The position numbers and the translations under genes were made by a program. Positions 25,701 through 37,700 of a stretch of 64,000 nucleotides of DNA are shown here, in pieces. The stretch is taken from contig JAXGGA010004432.1 of NCBI GenBank assembly GCA_038373865.1, forward strand, positions 1 to 64,000, read 5' to 3'. The notes beneath the pieces are model-generated. The model searched no databases. It saw only the letters and a list, made by a program, of their open reading frames with translations, and had not been told where the DNA came from. Position 1 is the stretch's first letter, and each line of letters begins with the position of its first letter. The stretch comes from Uloborus plumipes (taxonomy: Eukaryota > Arthropoda > Arachnida > Araneae > Uloboridae).

Positions 25701-28700
25701 CGATGGTGTTCAAAGAATAAAATTATTTTTTACTTTTTAGAGCATTTGCTGAGGGAAGTTCCGAAGTCGGTTCAATTTTTTTTTTCAAAAATATTTTTAT
25801 TTCATTATTTTTAGTGTAAATGTGCATATGAAATAAGGTAATGTTTCCATTGCAAAACTTCACCTAATTTTCTTAAGTAAATGCTTCAAAAAATAAACTA
25901 TGTAAGAAAAAAAAAAGAAAGAAAGTATCAACGCGTCTAAAATTTTAAACGATTGACACTAAAAAATAATCCTTGTTAAGGCTAAATATTAACGGCTTTT
26001 CAACTAATTTATATTTCAAAACAACACTAGATTCTCGCAGCTCATAAAATTTCACGACATATTACATACGTGGCCCGCTAATGAGTTTCATGTTTGCTTC
26101 AGTTAAGCCTTCATTCAAAATTTTCATGATCATTATTATAATAACTGTTTCATATCAATCACGTTCTGTAACAATGGATTTTATATTTAATCATTTAGGA
26201 CAAATCGCTTGAAATTTGAACAAAAATTTGGAGATTTTCCTCACTTTCTTCAGAGTTCCTTTATCAAACCGTATGTAAATTAAGACCAATAAAACCTGAA
26301 ATATTACGAATTAATCAGTACCTGGTACGACTTTCAGTTCGTTGGAGTTCAGTAGAAAAAAGCAGGACATAGAAAGATACTCGGTTTAAAATTTTCAAAA
26401 AGACCATAGAAATTAATTTCATTATGCACTCCAGAGAAGCCTGGCGTTCAAAATGGTCATTATTACGATTACTGTTGTAGGTTGGTCGTAAGGATGTAGT
26501 TGAATATGTACTTTACAATAATAACCAGACGCCTTTTATCAGAGTAGTAAGAACGACTAAATTTATTTACAAGATTCGTATCTATCAGTATATTGTTGCT
26601 ACTCGATACAAACAAAAGTTACTATACAAAAACTATCGCCGGTAAAGGCTTAACTAAAGTGGGACGCCACATCATTCCCCCGCCTAGTGAGGTACCGAAC
26701 GATAATGAAAGTTCTCAAAGAAAACGAGCCGGGCGTCGAATGATACGCCCGGACCTAGTTTGTAGTGGCAGCTGGTCCTCTGCGAATGTAACCTTCTGCG
26801 GAACCCTTGGAGCATGTGATTTCGATTTCTTAAGAATTGGCTGTTTCTCGGACTTGGCAGTGAAAGTTTGTGGTTGCTGTCCTTGTTGGATTGGGCTGGG
26901 TGTGAAATCATTTTTAATAGAAGAGTTATCCAAAAAACAGGGTTTAACTCTATCTATTGAAATATTGACCGTTTTATCCTTTATTTTGACTTTGAAAATT
27001 TTATCGGTTCTGCTTAGAACTTCATATGGGCCTTGGTATGGAGGCTGAAGGCTGCGGCGAACACTATCAGTTCTTACAAAGACGTGTGAGCAGCTTTTTA
27101 AGTCTGAAAAAACGAATGGTTTTTGTTTCGAATGATTTGTGAAAGACACAGGTCTAAGGTCTTGCATCTTACTTTTCAGAGTTTTTACGAATTCAGATTG
27201 TGGTTCACTTTCTGTATTTTCCAAGAAATCATAAGGCAAACGGATATTTTCTCCGTAAAGAAGTTCGGCTGGCGTAGAGCTCAATGTTGTGTGCCAAGTT
27301 GTGCGTAATCCAAGCAGAATGATCGGAAGTGATTTAGTCCAGCTTTGATTTTCATGGCACATAATGGCAGCTTTTAACGTACGGTGCCAGCGTTCCACTG
27401 CCCCGTTAGCTTGAGGATGATAAGCTACTGTGCGTTGCCTTTTATACCCTATGAGCTTTGATAATTCGTAAAATAAATTTGATTCGAATTGACGTCCTTG
27501 ATCGGTTATGATAATAGTAGGAGATCCAAAACGAGCTATCCATGTTTTTACTAACGCATCTGCAACTGTTTCGGCTTCTATATCCGGTATGGGCGTTGCT
27601 TCTGGCCAACGCGAATAACGGTCGATGATAGTAAGGCAATATCGATATCCTTCTGATGTTGGCAATGGTCCTATAATGTCAAGGTTTATTTCACTGAAAC
27701 GTTGATTTACTGTATGATATTGTTGATACGGACTGCGTACATGTCTGGAAATCTTTGACTTTTGGCATTTTATGCAACATTTAGCCCAATTTCTAGAGTC
27801 TTTCCTGATAGATGGCCAAATAAACTTTGAAGAGATTAGTTTTACTGTAGATTTAATACCTGGGTGTGCCAGATCATGAACATGATGAAATACTTGTTTT
27901 CTAAAATCAGGTGGTATGTATGGTCGTTTTGTCTCATGGGACACATCGCAGTATAAAAATCGATCGGATCCAACAATAGGTAATTTTACTAACTGTAAAG
28001 AAGACTCTGGAGATGAGAGCATATCTTTCAGTTCGGTATCAAATTCTTGAGCTTGGGCTATTTCTTCGTAGTTAATTTGTGAACCTATTTGTAATTCCTC
28101 TACTCTTGATAGTGTATCTGCTACGCAATTATCCTTTCCTGAAATGTGTTGGATGTCCACTGTGAATTGTGCAATGAATTCTAGATGCCTTTGCTGACGT
28201 GGAGAAGCTTTTTCCAGCTTTTGACAAAATGCGAATGTAAGTGGCTGAAAATGCTTCTGAAGCATTATAAACACTTAAGATTTTGTCGGCCATTTGTGCA
28301 ATGTTGTCAAGAGGGTCATTACTTATTGAAAAAATAGCTTGAGCGTGTTGCGGTAGGCGCTGAAGCCATAGTGATTTAATTACTTCTTCCGATATGGAGC
28401 TTCCAGCTAAACCTTTCATGTGACGCAACAAGTCCGAAGGACGTTTGTCCCCAAGGTCAATGTCAGTTAACAGTTTTTTAATTCGTGATTCTTCTGTGTC
28501 TGTCAATCTAGACAATAACGCATTCTTGAGAACTTCATATTTATTCGCGTTAGGTGGCTCAGATAATATATCGATGACAAAGTCTAACACATTTTCATCC
28601 AATGCTGCGACAACAGTATTATACTTCGTTAAATCGTTCGAAATGCCATTGTTCGAAAATTGGGCCTCTAACTGGATAAACCACAACTTGGGTTTGTTTT

Positions 28701-31700
28701 TCCAGAACGCTGGTGGTTTCACAGCTACTCTACTTATTTCATGTTCAATATCAACATTTCTATCTTGTTTATTCATTAACTCTTTACTTTATTCCAAATT
28801 TAATTTCTCCTCTGTCATGTTGACGAAAAAAAAATGGCGCAGTAATGAAAATGACGGTGTAGTAATGAAAATGGCGAAAATATTTTTACACTTTTAGCAT
28901 AAATGAAACTATTACTTTAATCACTTATTGCAGTTCTGATCACGTCCTTGAGTCACCAGATGTAGGTTGGTCGTAAGGATGTAGTTGAATATGTACTTTA
29001 CAATAATAACCAGACGCCTTTTATCAGAGTAGTAAGAACGACTAAATTTATTTACAAGATTCGTATCTATCAGTATATTGTTGCTACTCGATACAAACAA
29101 AAGTTACTATACAAAAACTATCGCCGGTAAAGGCTTAACTAAAGTGGGACGCCACACTGTGATCACAATTTCTTTTTCGAAAGATTTCTGCAGGTTCCCG
29201 TTATTGAACCCGGACCACGAGACGATGGGACCAATCGGAAAGAAAGACCTTTCTAACAAAAAAAAAAAAGAATTTTTGAAATCGGTCCAGGCGTCTTCGA
29301 GTAATCTTGTAACATACAAAAAAAAAAAAAAATCTCCGACGAATTGTATAACCTCCTCTGTTGAAGTCGGTTAAAAAGTAACTCTAACATTTGCTATTAG
29401 GATGAACACGATAATGTCTTGTTTTTCTTTGATGCGTAGGTGCTACAAAAATTTCCGTTCTTAATCAATAAACTTCAGATATCCTTTATGAAAGGGTTGA
29501 TACAGAACCCATTGCCCAATGGCATGGTAATTTGAATAGTAAAAAGACAAAAGAGTGTGCCTTATTGTTTCGTCATTCATTTTATTTTTACTAAAATAGT
29601 AACAGAACCGCTACTTCAGGTATTTGTTAGTAACATCTGAAGAACATGAGATTAATATATTAATAGGGTTTTATTAGTTTCACATGCGGGTTTGTTCTTT
29701 TGTATGTATGTAACTCTGAATAAAAGATAAAATTCACGTTCTTTGCAAATACAAAAGTAATATATTTAATACCATTATTAATACTAAAGGCTAAATTGTA
29801 TCACATGTTGATATATTATAAGTGTTTCAAATGTTTGTGTGTATGTAACTCTAAATAAAAGATAAAATTCACGTTCTTTGCAAACATAAAAGTAATATAT
29901 TTAATACTATTATTAATAATAATGGCTTAACTATATTACATGTTGATGTATTATAGGTGCATGTAAACTTAGCGGACATTCAATAGTTTTGAAGAACATA
30001 TTCTTCTTAGTTTGATTAACACTAAAAGCGTTATTTTTCAGTTTTTTAAAAGTATATTTAGGATCACTTTTGTATAGAGATGAGATTTGATGGTTTGCTG
30101 TTGGAGGAAGATTTGGGAATTCATTTCAAATTGAGTGTCATTCTGCATCACTTTATGTATAAAAAATGCATTCTTACCGTTTTTCTTTGGGATTGGTAAT
30201 TGGTGGTCCAGTCTAGCAATCTTATTGCTCTCGTACGTTCCACCGGGTCTCCAAGCTGGATGAACTTCTGGTCGCTTGTTTTCTTTGAGGTGGAGCTAAA
30301 ATAAAGAATTTTAAAGTGAATTCTTCAACATCTTGCACTTTCAGTCAATTTGAATCAAAGCAAGTTGCTGAAATAGAAAATGTGGAGAACAAAAATAACA
30401 TTTATTTTTTAAGCGTTTATGAACAAAATCAAAACTACTGAAAATTATACGAAATGTTTGAAACGAAAAAATACTTCTATACTGTAAAAAAATGAATGTT
30501 TTCACATCATAACATAGCTAATTTTATAGTAATAAGCTGTAAAATTGCTAATTTTACAGTAATGAGCTGTAAAATTGCCACCGTTACAGTACTAAACTAT
30601 AAAATTGCTAATTTTACAGTAATAAAATGTAAAATTGCTAATTTAACAGTTTATTACCGTGCATTTTGCAGTTTTAAACTGGAACCTCTGCTGCCAGTCT
30701 TATACTATTGTTTTTACAGTACAATACAACTAAATTTTACGGCAATAAACTGTTAAATTTCTCACTTTACAGTAATAAAATGTAAAATTGCTTGTTTTAC
30801 AGTTTATTACTGTGCGTTTTACAGTTTTAAATTGGAACCTCGGCTGCCAGTATTATACTGTCAAAACAACAATTCATTTTTTTGCTGTGTAGAAATAAAA
30901 GAAAGTATGAAGCATCAATTGCAGTAAGAACGTTATATGCACCGGCTCTGTCAATGCTACGTTTCATTTATACTTATAATTCTAAGTACTGTTTCGCGTC
31001 GCTTTTAGGTAATTCTTTCTCAAAATTTTACAGTAACTATGCATTTATAAGAGATTTTTAAATTTCATCACAAAAGAAATTGTAGATTTGTTTTTGAAAC
31101 TCAGAAACTTTGTATCAGTTTTGTTATTTCAGTAAACAGCTAGTTATTTTCTGTCGGAACCAGTTTATCCTTTTCATAGTAAATAGTCAGCATCTTATAT
31201 TTTGCCACGTTTTTTCTTGTAAAAGTTATTTTGAATTTTCAAAGCACTATTTCAAAATGGAAAACTTTTGGTTGCATTTTAAATGGTTTTTGTGCATGAA
31301 AAAAAAAATTAGACACTTTGAAGGCTATAATTGAGTCCTGGAATTTTTTGAAAATCTTCTACGGATCCCAGACATTTGAAATTTTCATGATTCTTGAAAC
31401 ATTCGATGAATGATTCGAACAGTGATCTGAATGATAATGTTTTCTTCATAGGCTTTATTAAATGTTACCAAGAGGCAAGTGTTTCTCTTTTGTGTTCATA
31501 GGTATGCTGTGTTAATTATGTTTTCAAAGCATTTGTAGTGTCACGAAACCAGCTTTCCAATAGCGATACGTACGTACTAAAATTCTTTTTAACCAACCCT
31601 ATGACACTTATAAAATTTGGAACTCTTTTGTCTCTGAACAGTTCTTAAAATACTAACTGTTAATGCAATAAATTGTGCAATAACCAAGGTCTACTGCACG

Positions 31701-34700
31701 CCCCCTTTAAGAAAGAATAAACTATTTGGTTTAAGAGTGTCTGCAATGTAAGAGTTTCAGTTTGTTTTTTATGAATTCAGTAGTCGTAAATTGTACAGTC
31801 AAACAAATTTAATGATATAGGATTAGAAAATGAGCAATTTTGATGCAAAGTTCCATTGACAAAAATTTAATACATTAAAAATGAGTTGCATTTTCCTCTG
31901 ACAAAATGTTCTTGCCTGATTCGTTTAAATTTTACACGTTTCAAATGGAAATAATCGAAATTTTCCAGTTTACCATTGAGCTCTCATTTTGTCTTAATGA
32001 AAAACTGAAAATTTCTTGTTTTTTCTTAAAATTTTGAACTTGTATTCTATTTCACATAGGGAATTACATTTTATTAATTCAGTGTTGCCCATCTCCCCCC
32101 CCCCCCCACAAATGATGACATGCAACCTTCAACTCTTATGGGGTGCCCCTCCTCCCAACAACGAGATCTCAAAAAAGAAAAAAAAAACTAAGGTATTCCA
32201 AAACAACCTCGTCTCCTAAAAACATTCTACGATGTAATCAGTGCTATGAGCTACCTTGTGGGAAACTCTGCAGAGTTCAAGCTATACAAAACTCCATTCA
32301 AAGTTTAATTAATTTCAAAGTAAAAATGCAGCCCCAGAAACAATTATAAAATCCAATTACATTTCCTCTCTTTGGAAATTTTTCAAATTGCTTCTGCCTT
32401 CCTTCCGAATTCTCCGTTCTCAAACTAAACCGCATTTGAATACTTTTTCTTATCTCATACTAAGAATCAAATTCGATTGTTTTTATATTGCCGCTCAGAA
32501 AACTTTCCTCGCTTTTAAAGAGAAATAAAGAACGCTAAATGGGGGGAAAAAACCATGCTTTTGAGGAGCAGTAGCGAGAAGAAAAATCAAAGGAAATCGG
32601 ATTGTGATGTTAAGGGTAAACACGGCGACACATTTCAAACGCATTAATAGTAGTATTCCTTTGGGAAAAGCGACAGTCGGTAAATATTTCGAAAACTGCT
32701 CTTCCTAAAGCACACATGCAGAGAGAGAGAGAAAGAAGATGATAGAGAACACAGAGAGCCAAATGAAATGAGAAAACGAGGCCTTAGTCGCTAGGCGGCG
32801 CGCTCCACCGGACTGATTCGCGGCGCTGCCAGATACGGAATGGGAATCAAGGCAGCTGGAGCATTCGCAAACAACATTTTCCTCTCGGCTGCGCTCGTTG
32901 GTGATTGAATTCCATGCGCTACCGACACAAGCTCCCCGAAATTTATCGGCGTAGAAGATTTTTGGTCGGAATGAAGTGCTCTTTTCAGTACGAAGCCGAC
33001 ATATGCTCTTAATTATTGGCCAAAGAGGACATTTTCTTATTCGATGCAATTCTCTTTCATTTCTGAAGAAATATAAAAGCATTCATAAAAATAAGCGAGA
33101 AAAGATTTTATTGCATGATGGAAAAAAAAAGAGACATAAACTACCTAGTAAACTTTTTATAAAGTTAGAACAGGTTAAAAAAAGTATTTTTTCACTGGAC
33201 ATCTCATCCACATCATTCAACTTTCTCTTTTTTTTTTCTTTGCTACAACGCAATTTATTATTATAGGCATGGCTGTAGAGTCGAATATTTAAAATTCCAA
33301 GAGCCTTAGGCAGGGATTCAAGTAAAACAGACCATCGCAAATTACAATCGCTACTGGAAATGAATTACATTAGAACGTTTCTTGACAAAAACATCTTGAC
33401 GTCAGCGTGACGTTTGCCTATGAAAAACGAGCTAGATAAAACGTCACAGCCTACTTGGCGAATAAGAGGAGATCGCTGAGTGCTTGTGAGCTCTTATTGG
33501 CTCCACCTGTAGTGACGTCATGCCAATTTAAGTTGATGACAATGTAATTCACTTCCAGTAGCGATTGCAATTCGAAGCGATCGCAGTGCTGTTTCACTTG
33601 AATCCCTGCCTTAGGTAGGAATTCAAGTGAAACACGGACAATCGCAACTCACCAATGCAATCGCAAATTCCCAAATTTGGATTCAAGTGAAACGTTACAA
33701 TAGCTACGAGATGCGATTCTAATGTAATTCGACTTCCAGTAGCGATTGCAATTTCGGTCTATTGCGATCGCCTCCAAACGATTGCAATGGTGTTTTACTT
33801 GAATTCGGCCCTTAGTCTGAGTTGGTCATTTTTCCTCAGAGTCCACTACTCTGCCAGTACTGAATAGCAGTCGAACTGATATTTGGGTAAAGTAGTCGGA
33901 GTCGGAGCTCGAGTCTCCTTTTGTCTGTTTCAGATGTGTGTTTGTGTAATTGATAGTAAGTTATTCTTTTTCTGCATCTTTTTCGAAATTAAATAGTGTC
34001 TGAATCTTGTTAAAGTACTCTTGCTATTGGTTTCAAAATCAAAGGTTTTCCTTTCATTTCATTGATTCAAGAAACACGTTGAAAATGACATAGGTTTGGA
34101 GTTGAAAATGGAGCAATTCTCGAGATGGACGACGTCGTTTACATGCACATTTTGCAACAAAATAATAATTGCAGAAAAACAACTATATAACTCACGTTTA
34201 TTTTTTTTCCGATCATGCTTTTAAAATAATAAAACTCATGAGGATTCCTCCATTTTTTCCAAAAGCTATTCGTTATAAAAAAAATAATAAAATAAAGTAA
34301 AAATAAAGAAAGAAAAGAGAAGAAAAAATCAATGAACTGCATTGAAATGATGGTTTCCTTCTTTCTTTTTTTAATTAAAAAAAAAAAATACATTAAAGCG
34401 AAAATATAAAAATATGTAGATTATGTATGAAAAACCTAGTTCCTCATCAAATTTTAACCTATTTTTATTTACTAGGGTAAGTAAAATAAACGAAGTCTAA
34501 AAATATGTGGAATACATGCGAACAAACTCTGGCCTTTTTTTTAGATTACTTCTAGCATTGTATTTTATAAGTGATTTTGACATGTTATGATTTGCAGATG
34601 ATACCCTCTACCAAATTCCATAATCGCAAAAGCAAACACCATTTGTAATCAGAATTAAAAAAAGCATTAAAAACATTCTCCCCTCAGCGAAAATAAATAA

Positions 34701-37700
34701 CGTATTTCAAAACCATAAATTCATATCATTAAGAAGAAAAACACGGCAAAAGAATTTTTCGGAGGGGCCTCACACGGCATGAAACTATCCTCCTATTATT
34801 CCCCATCATATTTTGCCTAATGGAGGTCAATGTGGCTAAATAAAAGAGAACACATATTTAATGGAAAACGTGCTTCGGATCGAACAAATCTCTCTGCAGA
34901 GAACTCGTTCCCGAGCCATATCCACGAGCATCACGAAACGCGTCGTTATCGCTCTGGGATATCCTTTTTATCATCTGGCTAACAATGCAAAATCAACAAC
35001 CTCGGACGAGAGCGGGGGAAAAATGATTCGCTCCATCCACAGATCCCTCCCCTTTTCGCCACTGTGTCGGTTATTTCCGCGTGCGATCCCTCCACTCATT
35101 GGTTCTCGTGTTCTGGTGGCTCTCCGGACGCACATCAAATTCGCATTTAGTGCAAATGAATTTCGCAAAGGAGATCGTCACGACATTCTTCTATCAGTCG
35201 AAGAGCCCCTCTTTTGTTTTTGTTTTCCTCGTGACATCGTTTCTTTGTTTTCTTCCGAAGAGGTATCAATCATGATGCATAAGATTTTTCACTATTATGA
35301 ACATTTTTCGATCTGTGCATTGAAAAATATTTTTCGAAATGATTTGAATCGGATGGTAAACAGTTAATGTGGATAGAAAAGCTCATAAATTGACCAATAG
35401 ACTGATATGACAATAGGATACTGTCCGTCCGTGAAAGCCGCGCCTAGCACTCGCGAACCTTTCCACTTAAAAAAAGGGGTGATGGGTTGTGAGTGGGAAC
35501 TATCCGAAGTTTTCAATTTTAAACCTGCATTCTTTTTGCTATCCTTTTGACATATTCAACCAAACCATGTATTTGGAATTAGCATCGTTCTACGTTGTTT
35601 AATACGGCTCAAAATGCTTCTTTTTATTCTTCCCCTTATTGTTATCTTAATTATCACTCCAATTTTTGTAAAATCAGAGAAGACCTGACGCATGCGTAAA
35701 TACGGGGAAGGTTTTACTTAAGAAAATCAGACAGTAAGACAGTCGCGTACAGAAGGAAGGAGCGATTGCCTCTCCCTTGAGGGACTCGAAAAGGGCAGTT
35801 TTTCAAAATTGAAGTTCTGAAAACAAACTAGAGGTGGGAAGTCGTCAACGGAAATGTTTTGAAATTGAAGTCAAGAACATTTGGGATCTACTTTTGTAAA
35901 ACTATTATACGATGTAACGGGTAGGCAATAAAAATCAATTGTCCCTCCTTAGGAAATTTTTTGGATCCGAACTTGGGATAAGATGAAAGGACTAGGGATT
36001 ACGGAAAACCATTCAACGTTTCCAAATATAATTGCATTGATTTTTGACAAAAATCTCAAAATCGTAATATAATAATACATACTAGAACTAATTGTAATAA
36101 ATTGTCACTTGTAAAAAACTTAACTTGTCGTCAATAAAAAATATTATTTTAAATAAAGCTGCATCTAGAAGTAAATATGAAATAATCGGAAAACTTTGAA
36201 TATTCAGTTTCTTTTGGTGTTTTGAGGGAGTCTTCTGACTCGTTTGTTAGTGTTTTCCCTTCACTCAATCCTCTAACTCTTGTTTATATGGGACTTGGTT
36301 TATAGAAGATGATCCGGCTTCGTGCCTATATCTGAATCCCTACTTTGTTAGAGGTGGTGACGTATGATTGGGACAAAACGTATTAACGTATCGGGAACAT
36401 GTCGGAAGAATGAACTTCAGAAGGAAATAATAATGATGAGGACTACCTGGTATTCTATAATATACGACACGCCAACTTGGAAAATGAACCTTCAGACTAA
36501 TGGACAAAACAACGTAGTAAAAAACGATCGTAGAAAAAAAAAAAAGAAATGACTATTGCGTCAGAAGACGCTGAACCATATCATACAGTTGAAAAAGAAG
36601 TATTTCGAGTTGATGCAAATGAGCTCCACCATCATTTCTTTTTAAAATGCAAACAACTAATAATGCAATGAATGATAAGTGGTCTCATTAATTATCAAGT
36701 TCTGAGTTCCATAATTTTAATCAGAAAACGCATTAAATTTTGAGTTTGAGACACACGAATGAAAATTATCAAAAGTTCTTGCGATTTATACGGTGCTATC
36801 GGTATCGCACAAATTAAAATAAATTTTGTACTGTACTCAGAAATCCGGTTAGTTATACTCGTACAAATGATAGGTTAATTTCTGATAAAACAAAAAAGTG
36901 CAAAATCCCTCTAGTTTCTAGCTCTCATTTTCATACTCAAATAGTCTGAATTCTCGTTGTATATTAGAAAATTCGCTTTAATTTGAAAAGAAGTGGGAGA
37001 GCCGAGCTCCTGTAAGCTCCCACGCAACTTAAGCCGTGGGTAAAGGGAGGGGGGGGCGGATCTTTGGAATGGTATAATATGATATCCCACAACACAATAT
37101 TTTTTTATTAAAAACTGCCAACGCACTGTCGTAATTTGCTAAATTTCAAATATGTGTGATTGTTCTATATCAAAAAATTCATATCCTTGATACTACTCTT
37201 TCCTTGGCTAACGTATATTACTACATTGCGTAGAAAGGGGGATTCTCGGTTGATTGAAGGTGAGGTTGACCCTTGACACTCATAATAACTGACCTCTAGC
37301 GGTTTACTGCTCCGCAGCCGAGCATATTACATTAGAGCACTTATTATCCATACCGTAGGTCGGTCATTTGCTGAGAAAGTACCCCAAATTGAGCCACTTT
37401 ACTGTAATTGTCTCGTTAGGAGAGGCAACGCCGATACCGCGCATAAACGTGCCCCCCAGCGCTCCACAAGTTATATTATTTGTTTACTTTTTTTTACTAG
37501 AACGGAATAACAGACATAGATGGCCCTCTGTTATTATTCACGAGTATTGAGGAGTCAGGATGGGACTTGGTATATAGTGTTCGAGGAATCGTTGCTTTAC
37601 CAATCCGCTCCAGCTTCTTGCTGAGACGAGGTTCAGACGAAATACTAGTTGATGGAAAATGATACTTGCTTTTGGCGTGAAGATTAGGCGGTCATTATGG

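Larger units (their letters stand above)
26476..29156 (-). mobile_element. Internally deleted Ty3/gypsy LTR retrotransposon
   Basis: Two 196-bp LTRs (26476-26671 and 28961-29156) flank a 2289-bp interior and appear identical on reading. LTR ends are TG...CA. CTGT flanks the element on both sides (26472-26475, 29157-29160) as a 4-bp target duplication. Read on the minus strand, a tRNA primer-binding site starts just inside the 5' LTR (TGGTGACTC..., around 28958) and a polypurine tract AGGCGGGGGAATGA (26685-26672) abuts the 3' LTR. The interior holds part of gag and the integrase end of pol. Protease, reverse transcriptase and most of RNase H are missing. It lies in gcm intron 4 in the same orientation as the gene. 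Confidence 0.95.

Noticed and set aside
26476..29156. Intact LTR retrotransposon
   Set aside because: Protease, reverse transcriptase and most of RNase H are missing, so it cannot be autonomous.
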